Below are positions 19,331-28,435 of a DNA stretch of 64,000 bases, in pieces. A program made the translations under genes and the position numbers. Origin of the DNA: Paraburkholderia largidicola (GTDB lineage: Bacteria; Pseudomonadota; Gammaproteobacteria; Burkholderiales; Burkholderiaceae); contig NZ_AP023174.1 in assembly GCF_013426895.1 (NCBI RefSeq), positions 868,001 to 932,000 of the forward strand, written 5' to 3'. The notes below the pieces were generated by a model, which saw only the letters and a program-made list of their open reading frames with translations, had not been told where the DNA came from and ran no database searches. Position 1 is the stretch's first letter. Each line of letters starts with the position of its first letter.

Positions 19331-21760
19331 CTATGCGGTCGTGCCCGCGCCCGCAGGCTCCTGCGACGTTGGACTGGCCGCTGCAGCGATTGTTGCAGCG
19401 GGCGTCGCAGGGTTCAGCGCATCGATCGCATCGAGGATGGCTTCGGGCGTCGCGGGCGCGCGTAGCGCCGGCGCGTGCGGTGCATCGGGCGCGGTGGCCG
19501 CGACGGCATCGCGGATCGCGAGAAACACCGAGAACGGCAGCAACAACGGCGGCTCGCCGACAGCCTTCGAGCGGAACACAGTCGGCTCAGCGTTCGGGTT
19601 GTGGTACAGCTTCACATTGAACGCGGCGGGCGTGTCGCTGACGGCGGGGATCTTGTACGTCGACGGCGCATGCGTCATCAGCCGGCCGTCGCGGTTCCAC
19701 CAGAGCTCTTCCGTCGTCAGCCAGCCCATGCCCTGGATGAACGCGCCTTCCACCTGGCCGAGATCGATGGCGGGGTTGATCGACTGGCCGGCATCGTGCA
19801 GCACGTCGGCGCGCACGAGCTTCCATTCGCCCGTCAACGTGTCGATCACGACTTCGGACACCGCCGCGCCATACGCGAAGTAGTAGAACGGATGGCCCGT
19901 CAGCGTCTTCGCGTCCCAATGCACTTTCGGCGTCGCATAGAAGCCGTCGGACCACAACTGGATACGCGCCAGATACGCCGCGCCGACCAGTTGCGCAAAC
20001 GGCATCGCCGCGCCGTTCGCGCGCACTTCGCCGTTTTCGAAGATCACGTCTTCCGCTTTGCCGCCGAGTTCTTTGGCCGCCAGCACGGCGAGACGTTCGC
20101 GGATCGCGTGTGCGGCGGCTTCGGCGGCCTTGCCGTTCAGGTCGCTGCCCGTCGATGCCGCCGTCGCCGATGTGTTCGCTACCTTCGACGTATCCGTGGC
20201 CGTCACGCGCACGCGCGAGAGCGGCAGGCCGAATGCGTTCGCGACCACTTGCGCGACTTTCGTGTTCAGCCCCTGGCCCATTTCGGTGCCGCCGTGATTC
20301 ACGAGCGCCGAGCCGTCCTTGTAGACGTGCACGAGCGCGCCCGCCTGGTTCAGGAACGGCACGTTGAACGAGATGCCGAACTTCACCGGCGAATACGCGA
20401 TGCCGCGCTTGAGCACGGGGCTCGACGCGTTGAACGCGGCAATCGCGGCGCGCCGCGCTGCGTAGTCGCTCGATTCGATCAGCTCATCCGTCAGCGGCGC
20501 GATGACGTTGTCTTCGACGGTCTGGCCGTACGGTGTCACGTTGCGTTCTTCGATGCCATAGAAGTTCGCGCGGCGCACGTCGAGCGGATCGCGCTTCAGT
20601 TCGCGCGCAATGCCGTCCATCATCACTTCCATCACGATCGCGCCCTGCGGTCCGCCGAAGCCGCGAAACGCGGTGTTCGACTGCGTATTCGTCTTGCAAG
20701 GCAGCGCGACGATATCGACGTCCGACAGGTAGTACGCGTTGTCGAAGTGGCACACGGCGCGCGTCGCGACGGCGCCCGACAGATCCGCCGAAAACCCGGC
20801 GCGCAGCGCGATCTCGACGCGCGCGCCGAGAATGCGGCCGTCGTCGTCGAAGCCGGCTTCGTATTCGTAGATCGCGTCGTGACGCTTGCCTGTGATCATG
20901 AAGTCGTCGTCGCGATCGGCGCGCAGCTTCACGGGGCGGCGTAAGCGGTGCGCCGCCAGCGACGCCGCGCACGCAAACAGCGCCGACTGCGATTCCTTGC
21001 CGCCGAAGCCGCCGCCCATGCGCCGGCATTCGCACATCACGCTATGCGTCGGCCAGCCGAACATGTGCGCGACGACGTGTTGCATCTCGCTCGGATGCTG
21101 CGTCGAGCTGTAGACGAGCATGCCGTCCATTTCCTTCGGCACCGCATACGCAACCTGGCCTTCCAGATAGAACTGCTCTTGCCCGCCGACTTCGAACGTG
21201 CCCGCGATCCGGTGCGGCGCCTGCGCGATCTTCTCGGCGGGCGTACCGCGCTTCAGGTGCAGCGGCGGCAGCACGTACTGCTTCTTCGCTTTCGCTTCGG
21301 CAGCGGTGAGCACGGCTTCGAGCGGCTCGTAGCGCACCACGTCGTCGCTCTTCGCGAGCGCCGCCGCGCGCCGCGCCAACTCATGACTCTGCGCAACGAC
21401 GATGAAGACGGGCTGGCCGAGATACAGCACTTCGCCGTCGGCGAGAATCGGGTCGTCGTGCAGCACGGGGCCGCAGTTGTTTTCACCGGGGATGTCGTCG
21501 ACGGTCAGTACGGCGACGACGCCGGGTGCCGCGCGCACGGCATCGAGATCCAGCGACACGATGCGCGCATGCGCATGCCGCGACAAACCGAGCGCCGCGT
21601 GCAGCGTCTGCGCAAGTTCGGGGATGTCGTCGGTGTAGGTTGCTTCGCCGCTCACGTGCAGCGTCGCCGATTCGTGCGGCAACGGCACGCCGATGGCAGC
21701 TTGCACGTCGTGTGTGGCCAGCGACGCGTGATGCACGAAGGCTTCCGTCTGCTTGTTCAT
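19331..21760 (-). CDS. xdhB: xanthine dehydrogenase molybdopterin-binding subunit
   Basis: An 809-residue large subunit that carries the molybdenum cofactor and the purine oxidation site. Supporting motifs are ATYTDDIPEL near the N-terminus, VCECRRMGGGFGGKESQS, AFRGFGGPQGA (Mo-pterin loop), VNHGGTEMGQGLNTK and, near the C-terminus, KAVGEPPLLLPFSVF, where the Glu is the conserved base. It oxidises hypoxanthine to xanthine and urate together with XdhA. The ATG (21760) overlaps the xdhA stop by ATGA. A longer frame reading to 23080 is only an alternate-frame overlap with xdhA. Confidence 0.96.
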   Translation of the reverse strand: MNKQTEAFVHHASLATHDVQAAIGVPLPHESATLHVSGEATYTDDIPELAQTLHAALGLSRHAHARIVSLDLDAVRAAPGVVAVLTVDDIPGENNCGPVLHDDPILADGEVLYLGQPVFIVVAQSHELARRAAALAKSDDVVRYEPLEAVLTAAEAKAKKQYVLPPLHLKRGTPAEKIAQAPHRIAGTFEVGGQEQFYLEGQVAYAVPKEMDGMLVYSSTQHPSEMQHVVAHMFGWPTHSVMCECRRMGGGFGGKESQSALFACAASLAAHRLRRPVKLRADRDDDFMITGKRHDAIYEYEAGFDDDGRILGARVEIALRAGFSADLSGAVATRAVCHFDNAYYLSDVDIVALPCKTNTQSNTAFRGFGGPQGAIVMEVMMDGIARELKRDPLDVRRANFYGIEERNVTPYGQTVEDNVIAPLTDELIESSDYAARRAAIAAFNASSPVLKRGIAYSPVKFGISFNVPFLNQAGALVHVYKDGSALVNHGGTEMGQGLNTKVAQVVANAFGLPLSRVRVTATDTSKVANTSATAASTGSDLNGKAAEAAAHAIRERLAVLAAKELGGKAEDVIFENGEVRANGAAMPFAQLVGAAYLARIQLWSDGFYATPKVHWDAKTLTGHPFYYFAYGAAVSEVVIDTLTGEWKLVRADVLHDAGQSINPAIDLGQVEGAFIQGMGWLTTEELWWNRDGRLMTHAPSTYKIPAVSDTPAAFNVKLYHNPNAEPTVFRSKAVGEPPLLLPFSVFLAIRDAVAATAPDAPHAPALRAPATPEAILDAIDALNPATPAATIAAAASPTSQEPAGAGTTA

Positions 21761-23310
21761 GGCCTCTGCTCCTGCGCGCTCGCGGCTGCGTCGAATGCAA
21801 ACGCGTTGACGTCGCACAGCGCGAGCGGATTGGCGTCGCGCGTTTCCAGATGGAAGCGCCACAGCAGATTGCGCGCGACTTTCAGCCGATAGGCGCTGGT
21901 CGCGCGCATATCGGTAAGCGGTTGATAGTCGGCGGCGAGCGTGTCCATCGCGCGTTGCGTGGTGGCGGCGTCCCACGGCGCGCCTTTGAGTGCGGCCTCG
22001 GCGTGCGGCGCGCGCTTCGACTTCGCGGCCACGCCACCGAACGCGATGCGCGCGTCGGCGATCACGCCGTCGGCGATGCGCAGCGCAAACGCGCCGCATA
22101 CGGCCGAGATGTCCTGGTCGTAGCGCTTCGCGACCTTGTACGTGCGAAAGCGCAAATCCGGCGCGGGACGCGGCACGCGGATCGCCGCGACGAACTCGCC
22201 GGGTTCGAGCGCCGTCTTCTGGTAGCCGACGTAGAACGCATCGAGCGGCAGCGCGCGCGTCTTGCGCTCGCGCTGCAGCACGACGAGCGCATTGAGCGCG
22301 ATCAGCGCCGGCATCGAATCGCCGATGGGCGAACCGTTCGCGACGTTGCCGCCGAGCGTGCCTGCATTGCGGATCGGCAGCGACGCGAAGCGCGTCCACA
22401 ATTCGGCAAGTTCGGGATAGTCGGCGGTCAGCGCGGCGTACGCGTCTTCCAGCGATACCGCCGCGCCGATCGTGAGCGTCTGCGCATCGCGGTCGATCGT
22501 CTTCAGTTCGGCGACGTTGCCGATATACAGGATGTCGCCGAGATCGCGGAACTGCTTGGTGACCCACAGGCCGACGTCGGTGCTGCCAGCCAGCAGGCGG
22601 GCATGCGGATGCTGCGCGCGCAGCGCGGCAAACGCGTCGAGCGTGACGGGCGCGAAGAAGGCCGGGCTGCCGTAGTCGGTGCCGCGTGTGTCGGGCGCGC
22701 GGTATTCGAAGGTGTCGTTGCGCTGGATCGATTGCAAGGCCTTGACGACGGCGGCGCGGTCGAGTGCGACGCGCGGGTATTGCTGCTCGTCGAACATCTT
22801 CTGCGACGCTTCGACGATCGGCCGGTAGCCGGTGCAGCGGCACAGATTGCCGGAGAGGGCGGTGTTGATTTCGTCGCGCGTCGGCAGGCCGGCGCCTGCG
22901 GGCTGGTTCTCGTACAGCGCCCACATCGACATCGCGAAGCCCGGCGTGCAGAACCCGCACTGCGAGCCGTGGCAGTCGACCAGCGCCTCCTGAACCGGGT
23001 GCAGCACGCCGCTCGCGGCACGCAGGTCTTCGACCGTGAAGAGTGCCTTGCCGTCGAGGGTCGGCAGGAACTGAATGCACGCATTGACGGCTTTGAGCGC
23101 CAGTTGCCCGCGCGCATCGAGTTCACCGACGACGACCGTGCAGGCGCCGCAATCGCCTTCCGCGCAACCTTCCTTGGTGCCCGTGCAGTACAGGTCTTCG
23201 CGCAGGTGCTGGAGCACGGTGCGCGAAGCGGGCGTGCCGCTGATCTCGCGGACGGTCCCCTGGTGATAGAAGCGGATGGTTTGCGTTGTCACGGCGAATC
23301 CTGAAGACAT
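21757..23310 (-). CDS. xdhA: xanthine dehydrogenase FeS/FAD small subunit
   Basis: A 517-residue subunit. The N-terminal plant-type [2Fe-2S] cluster has Cys49, Cys54 and Cys57 in KEGCAEGDCGACTV. The second [2Fe-2S] domain has CHGSQCGFCTPG and CRCTGYRPI. The FAD domain shows LLAGSTDVGLWVTK and RNAGTLGGNVANGSPIGD. It passes electrons from the Mo site to NAD. The start MSSGFAVTTQ (23310) gives the usual short N-terminus; the upstream extension to 23376 looks non-coding. It is the first gene of the purine operon. Confidence 0.95.
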   Translation of the reverse strand: MSSGFAVTTQTIRFYHQGTVREISGTPASRTVLQHLREDLYCTGTKEGCAEGDCGACTVVVGELDARGQLALKAVNACIQFLPTLDGKALFTVEDLRAASGVLHPVQEALVDCHGSQCGFCTPGFAMSMWALYENQPAGAGLPTRDEINTALSGNLCRCTGYRPIVEASQKMFDEQQYPRVALDRAAVVKALQSIQRNDTFEYRAPDTRGTDYGSPAFFAPVTLDAFAALRAQHPHARLLAGSTDVGLWVTKQFRDLGDILYIGNVAELKTIDRDAQTLTIGAAVSLEDAYAALTADYPELAELWTRFASLPIRNAGTLGGNVANGSPIGDSMPALIALNALVVLQRERKTRALPLDAFYVGYQKTALEPGEFVAAIRVPRPAPDLRFRTYKVAKRYDQDISAVCGAFALRIADGVIADARIAFGGVAAKSKRAPHAEAALKGAPWDAATTQRAMDTLAADYQPLTDMRATSAYRLKVARNLLWRFHLETRDANPLALCDVNAFAFDAAASAQEQRP

Positions 23311-23601
23311 TGCGGACCGGGCGCGCGTTACGCATGGGGTCGCGCCGTAGCCGGCCTCGCGCACGTAGATCGCCATCCATGCTCGAACATAACACCACTT
23401 TGTCCCAAAAATATTTCCCTGCGCGAATGGGGGTTATTCGGCGGGGCTCATAAGAGAGGGGGCGCAACGCGCCGAGATTTGCGCGAATTTCGTGCGGAGC
23501 CTTGTGGGGCGGGGGTTGGGGTTGGGTTTTTGCTGGCGTACGCGGGTTGATTCTGGTTTGCTGGTCTGCGATGCTGGGTGGTTTGTTTGTGCTTGTGCTT
23601 T
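23311..23601. other. xdh upstream region; no gene seen
   Basis: This is the leader and promoter side of the xdh operon (near 23310-23460), followed by a G/T-rich stretch. At 23564-23586 it holds the reverse complement of an edge motif (gtctgcgatgctgggtgg) that also lies outside copies 1 and 3 of the long palindromic element. It is therefore probably the outermost part of copy 2. I see no open frame worth calling and no convincing -35/-10 pair. Confidence 0.5.
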
Positions 23602-24262
23602 TGCTGGCATCCGCGTGATGTTATTGGTTTGCTAGCGTTGCCCCTGTGCGGGGCGGCACCTACTTTTCTTTGCCGCCGCAAAGAAAAGTAGGCAAAAGAA
23701 AGCGGCTCACACCGCCAGCCCGTGTGCTTGTCCACGGGCCCCCAACGTCCCCATCCTTCACACGGCAGTGTTTTGGCTCGTGCCCGTTGCCAACGCTATG
23801 AATGTGCTCATCACCCGCGTCAGACTCCCGCACCAAGGCCAGCGGCAGCGAATGGTCGACGCCGCCCAGGTGGCAAACTGTGTGTAGGTTGTCGCGTCGT
23901 ATAGCCTGGCGCTCTTACAGCGTGGGACGCATGCGCTACCGGTCCGGAGTGAGGCGTGTGAAGCACCAGGGGCCTACACACAGTTTGCCACCTGGGCGGC
24001 CGTGGACTGTCTGGGCCGGCGTGCTGTAGCGCGGGAGCGTGAAGCGGGTGAGGCGCATCGCAAGAGCGCTGGCAACGAACGTGGGTCACGTGGTTGCCGT
24101 GTGAAGCGTAAGACCCTGTGGGGGCCCTCAGGCAGGAACAAGGATTGGCGGTGTGAGCCGCTTTCTTTTGCCTACTTTTCTTTGCGGCGGCAAAGAAAAG
24201 TAGGTGCCGCCCCGCACAGGGGCAACGCTAGCGAACCAATAACATCACGCGGATGCCAGCGC
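23602..24262. repeat. long nested palindromic intergenic element, copy 2 (B-core-A order)
   Basis: It has the same outer arms as copy 1 (tgctggcatccgcgtgatg at the left, its complement at the right) and the same small hairpins. The 28-base inner inverted arms are at 23861-23888 and 23973-24000, around a core of 84 bases. The left half here matches the right half of copy 1 in reverse complement (B), and the right half matches the left of copy 1 (A). The core itself (starting ttgtcgcgtcgta) reads in the same direction as in copy 1. It lies between the 5' side of xdhA and the 3' end of dsbB. Confidence 0.88.
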
Positions 24263-24319
24263 AAAGCAAAATCAAACCGCGGACCAAATCCATCCCCGAG
24301 AAAAACCTCGAAAACCCGC

Positions 24320-24826
24320 TTACCGAGCGCGGCGATTCCGCCAAAGACTAAACGCCAGCGCAAGAAACGCGACCACGAACCCGATCAACGACCATCCGGG
24401 CAAGGAAATCCCAAGAATCGGCGGATACGGCGTCTCGCACAGGCCGGCGACCTTGAACACGCTCGGCAGCCAATGCGCCGGCGGCAAGCCGTCGACGATC
24501 GGCTGCAACGCATCGAACCCGCAGCTGAAGTTCGGATGCGACTGCACATACACGTGCCGGGCGGCCGTCAGCAGCCCGCCGAGCGCCGACAGCAGCGCGA
24601 GCACTTCGAGCAGCCTGACGCCCGTCCAGCCGCGCAGTCGCGCGCCGAGAAACGCGAAAATCGCGATCAGCAGGTAGAAATAGCGCTGGATGATGCACAA
24701 CGGACACGGATCTTCGTGCTCGACGAACTGCAGATACAGCGCGCCCCCCACGAGCGCGAGACAGACGAGACCGAGTAGTACGAGCAGACTGCGCTCGCGG
24801 CGCAATGTAACGTTATCGATAATCAT
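24320..24826 (-). CDS. dsbB: disulfide bond formation protein B
   Basis: A 168-residue inner-membrane quinone reductase that reoxidises DsbA. Four membrane segments are visible. The two periplasmic cysteine pairs are Cys41-Cys44 in PCPLC and Cys102/Cys130 in NFSCGF and GLCETP. The start [10 protein letters not shown] (24826) sits just before the first membrane segment; the longer opening to 25060 has no family character. The gene appears to stand alone, 98 bases from the amidase on the same strand. Its end lies 57 bases from the palindromic element. Confidence 0.94.
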   Translation of the reverse strand: MIIDNVTLRRERSLLVLLGLVCLALVGGALYLQFVEHEDPCPLCIIQRYFYLLIAIFAFLGARLRGWTGVRLLEVLALLSALGGLLTAARHVYVQSHPNFSCGFDALQPIVDGLPPAHWLPSVFKVAGLCETPYPPILGISLPGWSLIGFVVAFLALAFSLWRNRRAR

Positions 24827-24924
24827 GATCCTGCTAGCGGTGGAAGTTCGGTAAAAGGGTGCGGCGATTCTAGCCGAAGCCCGCGGCGTATGCCGGTGCC
24901 TCCGCAAGCACCACACCGGGTGCG

Positions 24925-26313
24925 TCAGCGAATCGTATTCAATACCGCTTCGACGGCCCGTCCTATTCCCAGCAGCGCGTCGTCTGCGTGCGGCGCGGCA
25001 GCCAGCATCAGGCCGACGGGCGCGCTGCCGCGCGGATGGCACGGCAGCGAGATCGCGCACGCATCGAGGAAATTGAACGCGCTCGGGTTGCGCAGCACGA
25101 GGCCGTTGGCGCGGAAGAACGCCTCGTCGTCATCGACCAGGCCGGCGACGCGCGGCGGCACGATCGGCACGGTCGGCGCGACGACGGCGTCGAAGCGCTG
25201 CCACATCGTGCGCGCCTCGGCGAGCACGGCGGCGCGTTCGGCGAGCAGGTCGAGATAATCGGCGGCCGTCGCCGGCTGGCCCTTCAGGATGCGCGCGAGC
25301 ACGCGCGGATCGTAGGCGTCGCGCTGAGCTTCGAGCAGCGGCCGGTGCCACGCGTAGGCTTCGATCGGCGAAAAGCCGAAGCGGTTGATCGTGGCGAGCC
25401 GGTCGAGCGGCGCAAAGCGCACGTCGCTGACGATCGCGCCCGCCGCCTCCAGATGCTTGAGGGCGGCGTCGTAAGCCTGCGCGACTTCCGGCTCGATATC
25501 GTCCGTCACGTAATGGTTCAGCACGCCGAGGCGCACGCCTTCGAGCGGTCGCGCCGCCGGAACGACAGGCTCCAGCCCCGCGAGAATCCGGTCGACGAGC
25601 GCGCAGCACGCGACCGTCGCGCCGATCGGACCGAACGCGTCGAGCGTCGGCGAAAGCGGCACGCCGCCTTGCTTCGGCACGCGGTCGGCGGTCGGCTTGA
25701 AGCCCGTCAGGCCGCACAGCGCGGCGGGAATGCGCAGCGAGCCGCCCGTGTCGCTGCCGAGCGCCACGGCCGCCATGCCGTCCGCCACCGACGCCGCCGC
25801 GCCCGACGACGATCCGCCCGACACCCGCTCGTCGCCTTTCACGCCGCGCCGGTACGGCGACAGCGGGTTGCCGTAGTGCGGATTGAGACCGAGGCCGGAG
25901 AACGCGAACTCGCTCATGTTCGTGCGTCCGACGATCACGGCGCCCGCGCGCTTGAGCCGCGCGACGGCGGGCGCGTCCGAGGTTGCGGGCGCGGCGTTCG
26001 CCAGCGCCGTCGAGCCGGCCCGCGTCACCTGGCCTTCGATGTCGAACAGGTCCTTCACCGACACGGGAATGCCCGCGAGCGGCGACAGCACGGTGCCCGC
26101 CGCGCGCAGGCGGTCGTGCGCGTCGGCGGTGGCGCGGGCGTTGCCGGCGTCGACCTGCATGAAGACGGCCGCGCCCTGGCCGGCGGGATCGGCGATGCGT
26201 TCGAGCGCGGCTTCGACGAGCGCGCGGCTGGTCGTGCGGCCGGCGGCGAGATCGGCGGCGATCTGGGCGAGCGGCGGGAAGGGCGTGGATTCGGGTGACG
26301 TGGCGGTGGTCAT
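24925..26313 (-). CDS. amidase, amidase signature family
   Basis: A 462-residue amidase-signature hydrolase with the Ser-cisSer-Lys machinery: the Lys in [11 protein letters not shown], the cis-Ser in [14 protein letters not shown] and the nucleophilic Ser in [13 protein letters not shown]. Members hydrolyse diverse amides, and some are the GatA subunit. No gatB or gatC neighbours are present, so a stand-alone catabolic amidase is more likely; the substrate is unknown. The start [10 protein letters not shown] (26313) was chosen because it fits the family N-terminus; the extra residues from 26406 look spurious. Confidence 0.9.
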   Translation of the reverse strand: MTTATSPESTPFPPLAQIAADLAAGRTTSRALVEAALERIADPAGQGAAVFMQVDAGNARATADAHDRLRAAGTVLSPLAGIPVSVKDLFDIEGQVTRAGSTALANAAPATSDAPAVARLKRAGAVIVGRTNMSEFAFSGLGLNPHYGNPLSPYRRGVKGDERVSGGSSSGAAASVADGMAAVALGSDTGGSLRIPAALCGLTGFKPTADRVPKQGGVPLSPTLDAFGPIGATVACCALVDRILAGLEPVVPAARPLEGVRLGVLNHYVTDDIEPEVAQAYDAALKHLEAAGAIVSDVRFAPLDRLATINRFGFSPIEAYAWHRPLLEAQRDAYDPRVLARILKGQPATAADYLDLLAERAAVLAEARTMWQRFDAVVAPTVPIVPPRVAGLVDDDEAFFRANGLVLRNPSAFNFLDACAISLPCHPRGSAPVGLMLAAAPHADDALLGIGRAVEAVLNTIR

Positions 26314-26517
26314 GGCGTGAGATCGAAGGTCGGCAGTCGGGAACCGTATTGTGACGCGTCGGGCGAGATTGGCGCGACTGCATGATGACCGCGCCGCGCC
26401 GCGCAAGTTTCACCGCAAGCTCGGGTTTGTATCCTTTCTTCGTGCTGCGCTAAATCGTTTTTAACCGTTCGTGCGTTACCATCGCGTTCTGGATTACTTT
26501 TTGTAAGGAACAAGACT

Positions 26518-28275
26518 ATGCACCACGGCATCGGCTTCATTCAGGATCTGGCAGTCGTGATGGCGCTCGCCGGCGTCGTCACCGTGCTGTTCCATCGCCT
26601 GAAACAGCCGGTAGTGCTCGGCTATATAGCAGCGGGCGTGATCATCGGGCCGTACACGCCGCCGTTCCAGCTGATCCACGACGAGCAGACCATCCAGACG
26701 CTGGGTGAACTCGGCGTCGTGTTCCTGATGTTTTCGCTCGGTCTGGAATTCAGCCTGCGCAAGCTGTTCAAGGTCGGCGCGACGGCCATCGTCGCTGCGC
26801 TGTCGGAGATCGTGCTGATGCTGTGGATCGGCTATGAGATCGGCAGCGCGTTTGGCTGGAGTTCGATGGATTCGCTCTTTCTCGGCGCGATCCTCGCTAT
26901 TTCGTCGACCACCATCATCGTCAAGGCGCTCTCCGAACTGGGCCTCAAGCGCGAGAGCTTCGCGCAACTGGTGTTCGGCATTCTGATCGTCGAGGACATT
27001 CTGGCCATCGCGATGCTCGTGCTGCTGTCGGGCATCGCGCAGACGGGAGAATTGTCGGCGGGTGTCGCGTTCGTCACGCTCGGCAAACTGCTGCTGTTCA
27101 TGACGGTGTCGCTGGTGGTCGGCATTCTGGTCGTGCCGCGCGCGCTCAATTACGTCGCGAAGTCGCAGAGCGACGAGATGCTGCTCGTCTCCGTGCTGGG
27201 CTTCTGCTTCGCGTTCTGCCTGCTGGTCGTCAAGCTCGACTACAGCATCGCGCTCGGCGCGTTCCTGATCGGCGCGATCATGGCCGAGTCGCGCCATCTG
27301 CATCGCATCGAGCACCTGATCGCGCCGCTGCGCGACGCGTTCTCGGCAATCTTCTTCGTGACCATCGGGCTGATGCTCAACCCCGCCGTGCTGGTCGACT
27401 ACGCATGGCCGATTGCCGTCATCACGGTCGCGGTGATTCTCGGCAAGATCGTCTCGTGCGGACTCGGCACCTTCCTCGCGGGCAAGGACGGGCGCACGGC
27501 GATGCGCGTAGGCATGACGGTGTCGCAGATCGGCGAGTTCTCGTTCATCATCGCGTCGCTCGGCCTCACGCTGAAGGTGACGAGCGCGTTCCTCTATCCG
27601 ATCGCCGTCGCCGTCTCCGCGCTGACGACGCTCTTCACGCCCTACCTGATCCGCGCGGCCGACCCGCTCACGCAGCGCCTCGGCCGCGCGATGCCGCGCA
27701 CGGTCGCCAATGTGTTCGGCATGTACGGGCAGTGGCTCGGCAGTCTGCGGCCGGCGTCAGGCGAGCCGACCGTCTTCGGCCTCACGCGTCGGATCATTCT
27801 GCAGATCGCGGTCAATCTCGCGATCGTCGCGGCGGTTTTTCTGGGCGCGTCTTATGGAGCGCCTTACGGCAGTGGATTCATTGAGAAATGGCTGCCGTCC
27901 GAACCGATGCAGCGCGTCGTGCTGTGGAGCGCGGCGCTGCTCGTCTCGCTGCCGTTTCTCGTCGCCGTCTACCGGAAGACCAAGTCGCTTGCGCTGCTGC
28001 TGGCCGAAATCAGCGTGCAGCCGGCGAAGGCCGGGCGCTTCACGAGCGCGATCCGCTACGCCATTTCGGACCTCGTGCCTGTCGTTTCGATGCTAGGCGT
28101 GTTCCTGCTCGTCGCGGCGCTGTCGAGCACGATCCTGCCGCCGACGGGCCTGCTCGTCGCCGTGCTGGTCGTCGCCGCGTTGCTGCTGACGCTGTTGTGG
28201 CGCTGGTGCGTGCGGATTCACGCAACCATGCAGATCGCGCTGCGCGAGACCTTCGATGAGCAGCCCGATCCATGA
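26518..28275 (+). CDS. CPA2-family cation:proton antiporter
   Basis: A 585-residue membrane protein of the monovalent cation:proton antiporter-2 family (KefB/YbaL-like). The first 390 residues carry the transporter core with motifs VLGYIAAGVIIGPY, FLMFSLGLEFS, ILAISSTTIIVKAL and ALGAFLIGAIMAES. The C-terminal 190 residues hold about four more hydrophobic segments and no TrkA-N/RCK NAD-binding motif, unlike KefB. It probably exchanges K+ or Na+ for protons at the inner membrane. It is divergent from the amidase, with a 204-base gap, and a TTGTAAGGAAC stretch with ribosome-site character precedes the ATG. Confidence 0.88.
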   Translation: MHHGIGFIQDLAVVMALAGVVTVLFHRLKQPVVLGYIAAGVIIGPYTPPFQLIHDEQTIQTLGELGVVFLMFSLGLEFSLRKLFKVGATAIVAALSEIVLMLWIGYEIGSAFGWSSMDSLFLGAILAISSTTIIVKALSELGLKRESFAQLVFGILIVEDILAIAMLVLLSGIAQTGELSAGVAFVTLGKLLLFMTVSLVVGILVVPRALNYVAKSQSDEMLLVSVLGFCFAFCLLVVKLDYSIALGAFLIGAIMAESRHLHRIEHLIAPLRDAFSAIFFVTIGLMLNPAVLVDYAWPIAVITVAVILGKIVSCGLGTFLAGKDGRTAMRVGMTVSQIGEFSFIIASLGLTLKVTSAFLYPIAVAVSALTTLFTPYLIRAADPLTQRLGRAMPRTVANVFGMYGQWLGSLRPASGEPTVFGLTRRIILQIAVNLAIVAAVFLGASYGAPYGSGFIEKWLPSEPMQRVVLWSAALLVSLPFLVAVYRKTKSLALLLAEISVQPAKAGRFTSAIRYAISDLVPVVSMLGVFLLVAALSSTILPPTGLLVAVLVVAALLLTLLWRWCVRIHATMQIALRETFDEQPDP

Positions 28276-28435
28276 AGCGGTACGTCCGCGTCGGCCGATT
28301 GAGACACGTTCGCGCAAGGTTGCATGTTGTGTCCTGATGTGACGAATTGTGTGCTGGTTTGCCCCGCTGGGGCGCGAGGCGGATAATGAGATATGTCTAA
28401 TCGTTCGCGCGCGAAGACGCGTCTGTCAAACAGTC

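Noticed and set aside
19331..23080. A single 1249-codon fused XdhB protein
   Set aside because: The part before 21760 is another frame of xdhA. The true xdhB start overlaps the xdhA stop by ATGA.
23602..24262. Several short reading frames in the palindromic elements, including recurring KVGAAPHRGNAS-like and CGAAPTFLCRRKEK-like peptides
   Set aside because: The same peptides recur only because the DNA repeats. They lack ribosome sites and continue into the hairpins, so they are probably spurious.
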